Part shown: positions 18,787 through 26,822 of the stretch, in pieces
Numbering within the stretch: position 1 is the first letter of the stretch
How the letters are laid out: every line of letters starts with the position of its first letter
Assembly: GCA_963702165.1 (NCBI GenBank)
Contig: OY969722.1
Coordinates: forward strand, 1,736,001 to 1,800,000
Source: Terrimesophilobacter sp963702165
Lineage (GTDB): Bacteria; Actinomycetota; Actinomycetes; Actinomycetales; Microbacteriaceae
Direction: 5' to 3'
DNA length: 64,000 bases
Program-made: the position numbers and the translations under genes
The notes under the pieces: generated by a model
Database searches by the model: none
Told to the model about the DNA's origin: nothing
Seen by the model: the letters and a program-made list of their open reading frames with translations, nothing else

Positions 18787-19671
18787 ATGACCAAGGACCT
18801 CGACGAGAACCCGGTCAGCCGCTACTCGAGCGCTGATTTTCCCCAGCAGGAACAAGAGCAGCCCGGCCTCACCTCGAAGACCGAACCCCGTCCGGATCAC
18901 GGTGAGGAGACCTATGTCGGCAGCGGCAAGCTGCAGGGCAAGCGCGCGCTCATCACCGGCGGGGATTCAGGCATCGGGCGGGCGGTCGCGATCGCGTTCG
19001 CGCGTGAGGGAGCCGATGTGGCCATCTCCTATCTGCCCGAGGAGCAGGAGGACGCGGATGACACGGCCCAATGGGTCCGCAAGGAGAACCGGCAGGCGCT
19101 GCTCCTGCCGGGAGAGGCCAGGGACGAGGTGTACTGCACGAGCCTGGTCGAGAAGACGGTGAGCGAACTGGGCGGCCTCGACATAGTCATCCTGAACGCC
19201 GCCTATCAGGAGAACCGCGACAGCCTCGAGGAGCTGCCGACCGAGGAATTCCAGCGCGTGTTCGAGACAAACCTGTACTCGACGCTGTGGATCGCGCGCG
19301 CCGCGCTGCCCCACCTGAAGCCAGGTGCCTCGATCATCAGCACCTCTTCTATCCAGGCCTTCAACCCCAGCCCGCAGCTCATCGACTACGCGATGACCAA
19401 GGCCGCCTTGGTGGCGTTCACCAAGGCGCTCGCCCAGCAGGTCGGCGAGAGAGGCATCCGGGTCAACGCGGTCGCGCCGGGACCGATCTGGACGCCGCTC
19501 ATTCCGGCGACGTCGTGGCCGGAGAAGCTGCAGGCGTTCGGGCAGGACACCCCGCTCGGGCGCGCCGGGCAACCGGCCGAGCTGGCGCCGGCGTACGTCT
19601 TCCTGGCCTCGCCGGAGGCCTCTTACGTATCCGGCGCCGTGCTTCCGGTCACCGGCGGCAAGGGTCTCTGA
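18787..19671 (+). CDS. SDR-family oxidoreductase, YghA/YdaD-like
   Basis: This 294-residue short-chain dehydrogenase has an N-terminal extension of about 50 residues (PRPDHGEETYVGSGKLQGKR). That extension is typical of the YghA/YdaD stress group. The NAD(P) site is ITGGDSGIGRAVA, with NAAYQ in place of NAG. The catalytic Ser is in STSSIQAF and the pair Tyr-Lys in DYAMTKAALV. It ends SGAVLPVTGG, typical of the family. It sits second in a three-gene operon; the substrate is not predictable. Confidence 0.88.
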   Translation: MTKDLDENPVSRYSSADFPQQEQEQPGLTSKTEPRPDHGEETYVGSGKLQGKRALITGGDSGIGRAVAIAFAREGADVAISYLPEEQEDADDTAQWVRKENRQALLLPGEARDEVYCTSLVEKTVSELGGLDIVILNAAYQENRDSLEELPTEEFQRVFETNLYSTLWIARAALPHLKPGASIISTSSIQAFNPSPQLIDYAMTKAALVAFTKALAQQVGERGIRVNAVAPGPIWTPLIPATSWPEKLQAFGQDTPLGRAGQPAELAPAYVFLASPEASYVSGAVLPVTGGKGL

Positions 19672-19688
19672 TTAGAAAGTGACTGCAC

Positions 19689-19961
19689 ATGGCACCCAAA
19701 GGCAGAGCGAGTTCGTCGCTCAAGGATCCCGAGCTCTATGAGGAACTGCGGGACGACGGCGCATCCAAACAGAAAGCGGCCCGCATCTCCAACGCGGCCG
19801 CGGCGCGAGGGCGATCAGCGGTCGGCAGGAAGGGCGGAGAGTCCGGTTCCTACGATGACTGGACCGTGCCGGAGCTGAGGGAGAAGGCCAAGGAAATCGG
19901 CCTCAGCGGGTACTCGAAACTCACCAAACAGAAGCTAATTGAGGCTTTGCGCAGCTCCTGA
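19689..19961 (+). CDS. Small protein with Rho-N / SAP-like C-terminal domain
   Basis: In this 90-residue protein the N-terminal half is basic and polar (KDPELYEELRDDGASKQKAA, then RISNAAAARG), of the kind found in DUF7218-like stress proteins. The C-terminal 35 residues (WTVPELREKAKEIGLSGYSK, then LTKQKLIEALR) are a Rho-termination-factor N-terminal/SAP-like helix-extended-helix, usually a nucleic-acid binding module. It is 17 bases behind the SDR gene and probably co-transcribed. The 160 bases after it hold no gene. Confidence 0.8.
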   Translation: MAPKGRASSSLKDPELYEELRDDGASKQKAARISNAAAARGRSAVGRKGGESGSYDDWTVPELREKAKEIGLSGYSKLTKQKLIEALRSS

Positions 19962-20120
19962 CAGCGGCTGGGAAACGGCTGGCAGTTGGTGCGAGAAGCC
20001 TGTTAATTCGTCTGTCGATTCGACTCTCGGCACCCCGTGCGTAGTCTGAAAAGTGAGAACCCGAACAAGAAGCGTTCCGCTAGGGGGTAGCGGTTTGCTT
20101 TAGGAAGGCACTTACCCGTC

Positions 20121-20790
20121 TTGAGTTTCATTTCCCGATCCTCACTCCATGTCCATATGTCAAAGCTTGCCGTCGCCGCCGTTTCCGGTGGCCTGATCGT
20201 CACACTGGCTCTCCCCGCGTACGCACTGGACCCGGCGGAGGCGCCCCCCTCGACGATCGCGGCCGCAACCAAGCCGGTGCAGCGGCTGATCGGACCGGCC
20301 GACGTGGTGCCGCAGTCCGTGGTCCGCGCGACGTACACCGCGACACCGGCCCCCGAGCCGGAGCCGGTTCCCGTTGTCGCGTCCGCCCCGTCCGGTTCCT
20401 CCGGTTCCGGGTGGTCGGGCTCCAGCTTCGCCGCGCCGGCACAGTCCTACAGCGGGCAGGCCCTGGTCGACTTCGCGATGCAGTTCGTCGGCGTTGTCCC
20501 CTATGGTTCGGGCAACCACCCGAGTGACAGCTTCAGCTGCGACGGTCTGGTGCAATACGTGTTCGGCGCGTTCGGCATCTCGCTGCCGCGCACCGCGAAC
20601 GCGCAAGCGGCGATGGGCGTGCAGATCAGCGCCTCGCAGGCTCAGCCCGGGCGACCTGGTCTGGTACCCGGGACAGCACGACGGCATCTACGCCGGCGGC
20701 GGCATGATGGTCGACTCCCCGAAGCCGGGCATGACGGTGCAGTACCGCGCGGTGTGGGGCAGCCCGGTCTACGTGCGGATGGTCGGCTGA
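20121..20790 (+). pseudogene. Secreted NlpC/P60 cell-wall peptidase, one frameshift
   Basis: The precursor has a signal peptide (from Met at 20157: MSKLAVAAVSGGLIVTLALP, cleavage near AYA-LD). A Pro/Ser/Gly-rich linker precedes the NlpC/P60 domain. The catalytic Cys lies in DSFSCDGLVQYVF. The His region PGQHDGIYAGGGMMVDSP is in the next frame. Skipping one base at about 20640-20655 (in AGCCCGGGCGAC) restores ASQAQPGDLVWYPG. The restored protein of about 220 residues would cleave peptidoglycan stem peptides outside the membrane. The TTG at 20121 gives the longest frame, but 20157 fits the signal peptide better. No c-di-AMP riboswitch was recognised upstream. Confidence 0.75.
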
Positions 20791-20809
20791 CGCTCAGCCA
20801 CGAGCATCC

Positions 20810-21247
20810 TTAGGCGATGACCGCCCGGACGTCCGAAACGGTGCCGGCACGGGCGAGCCGTTCGATCGCGCGGGCATCATTGAAGCGGTTCGCGAGCTGC
20901 GCGACAGCGGCGAGATGGCTTTCGGCGGTGGTTGAGGCGAGGCCGACGATGACAGACACCGGGTCGTGGTGCGGATGCCCGAAGGCCACCGGTTCGGCCA
21001 GCGTCACCACCGACATCCCGCCGGTCAACACGTCGGCGCTCGGTCGGGTGTGGGCGAGCGCGAGGCCCGGCGCGATGACGACGTACGGTCCGTGCTCGTC
21101 GATCATGCGGATCATGTCACCGGCGTAGTCGGCGGTTGCGGCACCGGATGCGGCGAGCGCGTCACCCGCGAGCTGGACTGCCTCGCGCCAATCGGCGGCA
21201 GTTCGTGAAAGCCAGATCGCGTCATCGGGAAGTGGCGGAAGTGGCAT
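20810..21247 (-). CDS. PTS sugar transporter subunit IIA (fructose/ascorbate type)
   Basis: This 145-residue EIIA domain of the mannitol/fructose class accepts phosphate from HPr on a histidine, here in APGLALAHTRPS. Other family signs are AGDALAASGAATADYAGDMI and the C-terminal block VAQLANRFNDARAIERLARA. No IIB, IIC or sugar gene is adjacent; the next genes are for nucleosides. It ends three bases before the adenosine deaminase stop-side neighbour, so it may be regulatory, or serve a remote PTS. Confidence 0.85.
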   Translation of the reverse strand: MPLPPLPDDAIWLSRTAADWREAVQLAGDALAASGAATADYAGDMIRMIDEHGPYVVIAPGLALAHTRPSADVLTGGMSVVTLAEPVAFGHPHHDPVSVIVGLASTTAESHLAAVAQLANRFNDARAIERLARAGTVSDVRAVIA

Positions 21248-21250
21248 CCG

Positions 21251-22372
21251 TCAGACCTGATCGAATCCGTAGCTGATGGCCGCGGCCAGTTCTTCCCGGT
21301 CCTCGAGCGGCAGGAAGGTCGCTGCCGCCGCGTTGAGCTGGAACACCTCGAGGTCGCCGAGGTCGTAGTCGAACGCGTCGCTGAGCAGCGCGAGCTCCTT
21401 GCTGAGGCTCGTGTTGCTCATCAGCCGGTTATCGGTGTTCACGGTGACGCGGAAGCCCAGCTGGTAGAGCAGGTCGAACGGGTGGTCTTCGAGTTCGTCG
21501 CCCCAGGCCTCGATCGCGCCGGTCTGCAGGTTCGACGACGGGCTGAGCTCGAGCGCGATCTCCCGGTCGCGCACCCACTGGGCGAGGTCGCCGATGGTGA
21601 CATAGCGGCTGTCGCCGTCCTCACGCTCGACGCGGACGTCCTCGGCGAGGCGCACACCGTGGCCGAGGCGGAGGGCGCGGCCGTCGATGAGGGCGCTCGC
21701 GATGCTCTGCAGGCCGTCGGCCTCGCCCGCGTGCACGGTCGCGGGGAAGAACTCGCTGGCCAGGTAGTCGAAGGCGTCACGCAGTCGACTCGGCGGGAAG
21801 CCTGCCTCGGGGCCGGCGATGTCAAAGCCGACGACGCCGCGGTCGCGGTGCCGCACCGCGAGCTGCGCGATCTCGAGGCCACGATCGGTGTGGCGCATGC
21901 TGCTGACGAGTTGGCCGATCCGGATGCGTCCGCCGGCGTTTGTGACGTCCTCGATGCCCGCTTCGATCCCCGCCTGCACCGCCTCGACGGTCTCATCCAG
22001 GCTCAGGCCGCGGTTCAGGTGCTGCTCCGGAGCCCAGCGCACCTCGCCGTAGATGACCCCATCTGCGTGCAGGTCCTGCACGAACTCGCGCGCGACCCGC
22101 TCAAGACCCTCCCGGGTCTGCATGACGCTGGTGGTGACGTCGAAGGTCTTCAGGTATTCGACCAGCGAACCCGAGTCCGACTGGTCGGCGAACCACTCGC
22201 CCAACTGCCCGGCATCCGTCGCAGGCAGGTCGAGTCCGACCTCGTCGGCGAGTTCGATGATGGTCTGCGGGCGGAGGCCGCCGTCGAGGTGGTCGTGCAA
22301 CGACACCTTCGGGAGGGCACTGATACTGGCGTCGCCGCCGGGGAGAAGGTAGTCCTGATGCACCGAGTTCAC
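21251..22372 (-). CDS. add: Adenosine deaminase
   Basis: This 373-residue zinc hydrolase converts adenosine to inosine. Metal and catalytic motifs are present: KVSLHDHLDGGLRP (HxH), YGEVRWAPEQH, VHAGEADG, LGHGVRLAED and VTVNTDNRLMSNTSLSKE (Asp pair). The GTG at 22372 is chosen over an ATG at 22432 for three reasons. The longer form would overlap the divergent hydrolase gene. It adds no family sequence. A TAGATT hexamer also sits seven bases before the GTG (22380-22385). The gene feeds inosine to the divergent nucleoside hydrolase and belongs to the salvage island. Confidence 0.93.
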   Translation of the reverse strand: MNSVHQDYLLPGGDASISALPKVSLHDHLDGGLRPQTIIELADEVGLDLPATDAGQLGEWFADQSDSGSLVEYLKTFDVTTSVMQTREGLERVAREFVQDLHADGVIYGEVRWAPEQHLNRGLSLDETVEAVQAGIEAGIEDVTNAGGRIRIGQLVSSMRHTDRGLEIAQLAVRHRDRGVVGFDIAGPEAGFPPSRLRDAFDYLASEFFPATVHAGEADGLQSIASALIDGRALRLGHGVRLAEDVRVEREDGDSRYVTIGDLAQWVRDREIALELSPSSNLQTGAIEAWGDELEDHPFDLLYQLGFRVTVNTDNRLMSNTSLSKELALLSDAFDYDLGDLEVFQLNAAAATFLPLEDREELAAAISYGFDQV

Positions 22373-22379
22373 GGCACCA

Positions 22380-22409
22380 AATCTACTGGGTTCCGGCGGA
22401 CGGTATTCT
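22380..22409. promoter_or_regulatory. Divergent -10 elements for add and the nucleoside hydrolase
   Basis: TAGATT (minus strand, 22385-22380) lies seven bases before the add GTG. TATTCT (plus strand, 22404-22409) lies six bases before the hydrolase GTG at 22416. Both starts lack ribosome sites. The two promoters are thus back-to-back within 43 bases and both mRNAs are probably leaderless. Confidence 0.5.
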
Positions 22410-22415
22410 GAGACG

Positions 22416-23351
22416 GTGCCACGAAAGGTCATTCTCGATTGCGATCCCGGTCACGACGACGCGATCGCCCTGCTTCTAGCCCACGGTAATCCGGAGATCG
22501 ACCTGCTGGCGGTGACGACGGTTCACGGCAATCAGACGATCGAGAAGACCACCAGGAACGCTCTCGCGGTCGCCGAGATCGCCGGGATCACTGGCGTGCC
22601 GTTCGCGCGCGGTGCGCACCGCCCGCTGGTGCGCGAGGTCGAGGTGGCCGAGTCGATTCACGGTGACTCTGGCATGGACGGCCCGGTGCTGCCGGAGCCG
22701 AGCCTCGAACTGGACGAGCGTCACGCTGTCGACCTCATCATCGACACGATCATGTCGCACGAGCCGGGTACCGTGACGCTCATTCCGACCGGTGCGCTCA
22801 CCAACATCGCGCTGGCGGTGCGCAAGGAACCGCGCATCGCGGAGCGCGTCGCCGAGGTGGTGCTGATGGGCGGCGGCTACCACGGCGGCAACTGGAGTGC
22901 GGCGGCGGAGTTCAACATCGTCATCGACCCCGAAGCCGCGCACATCGTGTTCAACGAGTCGTGGAAGCTGACCATGGTCGGGCTGGACCTCACGCACCAG
23001 GCGCTCGCGACCCCGGATGTGGTGCAGGCGATCGCCGAGGTCGGCACCAAGCCCGCGCAGTTCGTGCTCGAGCTGCTGGAGTTCTTCAGCAAGACCTACC
23101 GGGAAGCGCAGGGCTTCGAGCATCCGCCCGTGCACGACCCGTGTGCGGTGGCGCTGGTGATCGACCCGAGCGTGATGTCGGTGGTGCGGGTGCCGCTGGA
23201 CGTCGAGCTGACCGGGTCGCTCACGTTGGGAATGACGGTCGCGGACTTCCGCGGACCGGCCCCGGATAACTGCACAACGCACGCCGCGACCGACCTCGAC
23301 CGCGAGAAGTTCTGGGCGCTGATCGTGGACGCGCTGCGCCGCATCGGCTGA
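22416..23351 (+). CDS. Inosine/uridine-preferring nucleoside hydrolase
   Basis: This 311-residue hydrolase splits ribonucleosides into base and ribose. The calcium-binding N-terminal cluster is VILDCDPGHDDAIALLLA. Also visible are LLAVTTVHGNQ, GDSGMDGPVLP, LIPTGALTNIALA, VVLMGGGYHGGNWS, AEFNIVIDPEAA and HDPCAVALV (the catalytic His is in that last block). Length and motif spacing are those of RihA/IunH. The GTG start seems leaderless. It acts downstream of adenosine deaminase. Confidence 0.95.
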   Translation: MPRKVILDCDPGHDDAIALLLAHGNPEIDLLAVTTVHGNQTIEKTTRNALAVAEIAGITGVPFARGAHRPLVREVEVAESIHGDSGMDGPVLPEPSLELDERHAVDLIIDTIMSHEPGTVTLIPTGALTNIALAVRKEPRIAERVAEVVLMGGGYHGGNWSAAAEFNIVIDPEAAHIVFNESWKLTMVGLDLTHQALATPDVVQAIAEVGTKPAQFVLELLEFFSKTYREAQGFEHPPVHDPCAVALVIDPSVMSVVRVPLDVELTGSLTLGMTVADFRGPAPDNCTTHAATDLDREKFWALIVDALRRIG

Positions 23352-23381
23352 CCCTCCCGCCGCGCCGCCCGCCCTCCCGGT

Positions 23382-23488
23382 GGTCGAGCCTGCCGAGACC
23401 CGCCCGCCCTCCCGGTGGTCGAGCCTGCCGAGACCCGCTCGCCCTCCGCTGGTTGAGGGGTCGCGAAGCGACCGTCTCGAAACCACGC
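23382..23488. repeat. GGTGGTCGAG / TGGTTGAGG repeat cluster
   Basis: Two 37-38-bp direct copies starting CCCGGTGGTCGAGCCTGCC are followed by CTGGTTGAGGGGTCGCGAAG and its partner CGACCGTCTCGAAACCA. The first repeat lies 30 bases after the nucleoside hydrolase stop. Together with the next three entries it fills the 546-base gap to the acyl-CoA dehydrogenase gene, in which I see no coding sequence. Confidence 0.7.
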
Positions 23489-23515
23489 ACCCAGCGCAGC
23501 CCCCGAGCGCCGCCC

Positions 23516-23559
23516 AAATGTGCGAGCGCACGGCATATTGCGCGTGCACTCGCACATTT
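23516..23559. repeat. Long-loop inverted repeat AAATGTGCGAG
   Basis: Perfect 11-bp arms (AAATGTGCGAG 23516-23526; CTCGCACATTT 23549-23559) enclose a 22-base loop that can itself pair further (GCGCACG/CGTGC). It is a candidate bidirectional terminator between convergent genes. Confidence 0.6.
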
Positions 23560-23604
23560 CGCGCACACTCGCGGCTGGAACCCGGATGCCCGGACCACAA
23601 CTCC

Positions 23605-23665
23605 CGCGAACTGCGGCAAATTCTGGGTCCAGCGCCTCCGCACCCCCAACTTGCCGCAGTTCGCG
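23605..23665. repeat. Long-loop inverted repeat CGCGAACTGCGGCAA
   Basis: Perfect 15-bp arms (23605-23619 and 23651-23665) surround a 31-base spacer. The sequence is unrelated to the preceding hairpin but has the same architecture. It lies in the same convergent gap. Confidence 0.65.
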
Positions 23666-23740
23666 GTGCTCGGCCCGCCGGCCGCGCCCGCACAGAGGCC
23701 CCAGGCGGCTCAGCCCGCAGGCGGTTCAGCCCACCCAAAC

Positions 23741-23865
23741 CCCTGTTGTGCAGGACTTTCGGCCACTACGTGACCGGTTCATGGGCATCCGGGCGCGTTC
23801 GGTCGAGAATGTCCTGCACAACAGGGGAGGTCCTGCACAACAGGGGAGGTCCTGCACAACAGGGA
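23741..23865. repeat. 19-bp iterated inverted array, locus B
   Basis: One forward unit (CCCTGTTGTGCAGGACTTT) is followed after about 48 bases by three reverse units (TCCTGCACAACAGGGG type). The TCCTG of each reverse unit starts at 23812, 23831 and 23850, giving an exact 19-base period. The array lies immediately before the end of the minus-strand acyl-CoA dehydrogenase gene. Confidence 0.85.
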
Positions 23866-23897
23866 GGCGGCGGGGTCGACCGGCCGAAAGTCTGGGG

Positions 23898-25040
23898 TCA
23901 GCGGGCCAGGTGCCGCGAGATCACCAGCCGCTGGATCTGGTTGGTGCCTTCAAAGATCTGCATCACCTTCGCCTCACGCATGTACCGCTCGGCGGGGAAG
24001 TCGCGCGTGTACCCGGCACCACCGAGCACCTGCACCGCATCCGTCGCGACCTTCATCGCGTTGTCGGTCGCCACCAGCTTCGCGATCGACGACTCCCGCG
24101 TCGACGGCTTGCCCCGATCCCGGATGCGCGCGGCAGCCAGGTAGGTCGCCCGCCCCGACTCGACCGCGGCGGCCATGTCGGCCAGCACGAAGCCGAGCCC
24201 CTGGTGGTCGATGATGCGCTGCCCGAACGACTCGCGCACTTTCGCGTACTCGACCGCGACATCCAGGGCAGCCTGGGCCAGCCCGGTCGCGACCGCCGCG
24301 ATCCCCAGCCGCCCGGCGTCGAGCGCCGCGAGCGCGATCGCGAGGCCCTGCCCCTCCGCGCCGATCCGGCGTTCCTCGGGCACGTACACGTCGTCGAAGT
24401 TCATGGTCGCGGTGGTGAGGCCGGTCAGCCCCATCTTGTTCTCCGGCGACGCCGGACTGAGACCCTCGGTCTCGGCCGGCACCAGGAAGCAGGAGATCCC
24501 CCGGCCCCCGTCGTCGGAGGTGCGCGCCATCACGGTGTAGAAGTCGGCGTGCCCACCGTGGCTGGTCCACGCCTTCGCACCGTTGATGACGTAGCCGCCA
24601 TCCGAGCGGGCCGCACGCGTGCGCATCGCCGCAGGGTCGGATCCGGCGTGCGGCTCCGACAGGCAGTACGCGCCGAGCAGCTCACCGGAGAGCATCTCCG
24701 GCAGCCAGCGCTGCTTCTGCTCGTCAGTTCCATAGGTGGCAAGCGGGAAGCACGACAGCGCGTGCACACTCGCGCCGACCCCGACGCTGGCCCACGCCGA
24801 GGCGATCTCCTCGAACACCTGCAGGTACGCCTCGGCGCTCTGCGCGCCGCCACCGAACTCCTCCGGGTACGGCAGGCTCAGCAACCCGGCACGGCCCAAG
24901 GTGAGGAAGACGTCCCGCGGGAAACTCGCATCCCGTTCCGCTGCTGCAGCCCGCGGCGTCAGCTCCTTCTCGGCGATGTCGCGCACAAGCTCGATGAGGT
25001 CGTCGCCTTCTTCGGTGGGCATTACACGGGTTACGGGCAC
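23898..25040 (-). CDS. Acyl-CoA dehydrogenase
   Basis: This 380-residue FAD flavoprotein oxidises acyl-CoA to 2-enoyl-CoA. The family signature GAYCLSEPHAGSDPAAM lies in the middle domain. The catalytic Glu is in KVMQIFEGTNQIQRLVISRH near the C-terminus. The C-terminal domain contains FGQRIIDHQGLGFVLADMAA and ALDAGRLGIAAVATG. The GTG start has AAGGAGAG directly upstream. The gene is last in the run that begins with the nucleoside transporter genes, 48 bases after deoA. Its link to nucleoside use is not obvious; the fatty-acid genes at 56.8-58.7 kb are a more natural partner. Confidence 0.92.
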   Translation of the reverse strand: MPVTRVMPTEEGDDLIELVRDIAEKELTPRAAAAERDASFPRDVFLTLGRAGLLSLPYPEEFGGGAQSAEAYLQVFEEIASAWASVGVGASVHALSCFPLATYGTDEQKQRWLPEMLSGELLGAYCLSEPHAGSDPAAMRTRAARSDGGYVINGAKAWTSHGGHADFYTVMARTSDDGGRGISCFLVPAETEGLSPASPENKMGLTGLTTATMNFDDVYVPEERRIGAEGQGLAIALAALDAGRLGIAAVATGLAQAALDVAVEYAKVRESFGQRIIDHQGLGFVLADMAAAVESGRATYLAAARIRDRGKPSTRESSIAKLVATDNAMKVATDAVQVLGGAGYTRDFPAERYMREAKVMQIFEGTNQIQRLVISRHLAR

Positions 25041-25088
25041 AGCTCTCCTTACGGATGCGTGCAGGCGACACTGCCTGCGCGGCTTGCG

Positions 25089-26390
25089 TTACGCGGTGAT
25101 GCGGTCGACGATGAGCGGGCCGCCGTCGTGCACCTGGTCCCCCGCGTCACCGATGCGGTAGGCACCCTCGAGTGCCTCGAGGGCTCGCTCGAACCGAGCC
25201 GGCTCGTCGGCGCTCAGAGTGAACAGCGGCTGTCCCTTCTTCACGACATCGCCGGGCTTTGCGTGCAGGTCGATGCCGGCAGAGTGCTGCACCGGGTCCT
25301 GCTTGCGCGCGCGTCCTGCGCCGAGCCGCCAGGCCGCGATGCCGAACGGCAGCGCCTGCTGCTCGACGAGCATGCCGTCGCGGTCGGCGGTGACGACGTG
25401 CTGCTCACGAGCCACCGGCAGTGGGGCATCCGGGTCGCCGCCCTGCGCGCTGATCATGGCCCGCCAGGTGTCCATCGCGCGGCCGTCCTTGAGCGCGTCC
25501 TCGACGTCGGCCTCCATCTGGCCGGCCGACTCGAGCATCTCCCGAGCGAGCGCGACGGTCAGCTCGACGACATCCGCCGGCCCGCCGCCGGCGAGCACCT
25601 CGACCGATTCGCGCACCTCATTGGCGTTGCCGATCGCAAGGCCAAGCGGCACGTTCATGTTGGTGAGCAGCGCGGTGGTAGTCACCCCGGCATCCGTGCC
25701 CAGCGCGACCATGGTCTCGGCCAGCTGGCGGCTCTGCTCGATGTCCTTCAGGAACGCGCCGGAGCCGAACTTCACGTCCAGCACGAGCGCCGAGGTGCCC
25801 TCCGCGATCTTCTTGCTCATGATGGAGCTCGCGATCAGCGGGATCGCCTCAACCGTGCCGGTGATGTCGCGCAGCGAGTACAGCTTGCCGTCGGCCGGCG
25901 CGAGCCCGGAGCCGGCGGCGCAGATCACCGCGCCGATGCTTTCCAGCTGCTCGCGCAGCTCCTCGTTCGACAGCGAGGCGCGCCACCCGGGGATCGACTC
26001 GAGCTTGTCGAGCGTGCCGCCGGTGTGGCCGAGCCCGCGCCCGGAGAGCTGCGGCACAGCGACCCCGAAGCTCGCGACCAGCGGCGCGAGCGGCAGCGTG
26101 ATCTTGTCGCCGACCCCACCGGTCGAATGCTTGTCGGCGGTGGGCTTCGACAGCGTCGCGAAGTCCATCCGCTCGCCGCTCTCGATCATCGCGAGGGTCA
26201 GGTCCTTGATCTCGCGCCGCTCCATCCCGTTCAGGAAGATCGCCATCGCCATCGCGGCCATCTGCTCGTCGCCGACGTACCCGCGGGTGAACGCGTCGAC
26301 GAGCCAGTTGATCTGCTCGGTGGACAGCGGATGCTTGTCCCGCTTGGCGCGGATGAGGTCGACGGTGTCGAACGGCTCGATTGTGGTCAC
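25089..26390 (-). CDS. deoA: Thymidine phosphorylase
   Basis: This 433-residue enzyme phosphorolyses thymidine and deoxyuridine to base and deoxyribose-1-phosphate. The phosphate-binding signature KHSTGGVGDK is at about 87-96. It is followed by SGRGLGHTGGTLDKLESIPG and later KKIAEGTSALVLDVKFGSGA (pyrimidine binding). The three-domain length is typical. The GTG start has AGGAGCC upstream, nine bases after the cdd stop. It follows cytidine deaminase in the same operon, which supplies deoxyuridine as substrate. Confidence 0.96.
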   Translation of the reverse strand: MTTIEPFDTVDLIRAKRDKHPLSTEQINWLVDAFTRGYVGDEQMAAMAMAIFLNGMERREIKDLTLAMIESGERMDFATLSKPTADKHSTGGVGDKITLPLAPLVASFGVAVPQLSGRGLGHTGGTLDKLESIPGWRASLSNEELREQLESIGAVICAAGSGLAPADGKLYSLRDITGTVEAIPLIASSIMSKKIAEGTSALVLDVKFGSGAFLKDIEQSRQLAETMVALGTDAGVTTTALLTNMNVPLGLAIGNANEVRESVEVLAGGGPADVVELTVALAREMLESAGQMEADVEDALKDGRAMDTWRAMISAQGGDPDAPLPVAREQHVVTADRDGMLVEQQALPFGIAAWRLGAGRARKQDPVQHSAGIDLHAKPGDVVKKGQPLFTLSADEPARFERALEALEGAYRIGDAGDQVHDGGPLIVDRITA

Positions 26391-26399
26391 GATTGGCTC

Positions 26400-26801
26400 C
26401 TAGCTGCGGTAATCCTCGAGGGTTCGCGGACCGAAGGCATCCGGGATCACCTCGTCAATGGTCTTGATGCCCGACACCGTCTCCAGCAGCATCCCGTCGG
26501 CGGAGTGCTCGAACAGCAGCTGCCGGCAGCGGCCGCAGGGCATGAGGGTGTTGCCGTGGCCGTCGACGCAGGTGAAGGCCACCAGCTTGCCGCCCCCGGT
26601 CATGTGCAGGCTGGAGACCAGTGCGCACTCGGCGCACAGGGTGAGCCCATACGACGCGTTCTCGACGTTGCAGCCTGCGATCACCCGCCCATCGTCGACC
26701 AGCGCAGCCACCCCCACCGGGAAGTTCGAGTACGGCACGTAGGCCCGACCCATCGCCTCGGTCGCCGCGGTGCGCAGCGAGTCCCAATCGATGTCGCTCA
26801 T
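26400..26801 (-). CDS. cdd: Cytidine deaminase
   Basis: This 133-residue zinc enzyme deaminates cytidine and deoxycytidine. The catalytic motifs are LCAECALVSSL (zinc Cys56 and proton-shuttling Glu58) and MPCGRCRQLLFEH (Cys89, Cys92). PYSNFPVGVAAL and GCNVENASYGL bind the nucleoside. This is the compact tetrameric class with three zinc cysteines. AAGGGA precedes the ATG. The gene is between the MFS transporter and deoA on the same strand. Confidence 0.97.
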   Translation of the reverse strand: MSDIDWDSLRTAATEAMGRAYVPYSNFPVGVAALVDDGRVIAGCNVENASYGLTLCAECALVSSLHMTGGGKLVAFTCVDGHGNTLMPCGRCRQLLFEHSADGMLLETVSGIKTIDEVIPDAFGPRTLEDYRS

Positions 26802-26822
26802 AACGTCAATTCCCTTCCGTGA

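Noticed and set aside
20000..20120. c-di-AMP (ydaO) riboswitch before the NlpC/P60 gene
   Set aside because: Such switches often precede cell-wall peptidases in actinobacteria, but the conserved aptamer blocks are not found here; only a GCTAGGGGGTAGC-like short hairpin is visible.
23520..26822. An 1,100-codon plus-strand open frame
   Set aside because: It is antisense to acyl-CoA dehydrogenase, deoA and cdd, all with clear catalytic motifs, and has no recognisable domain itself.
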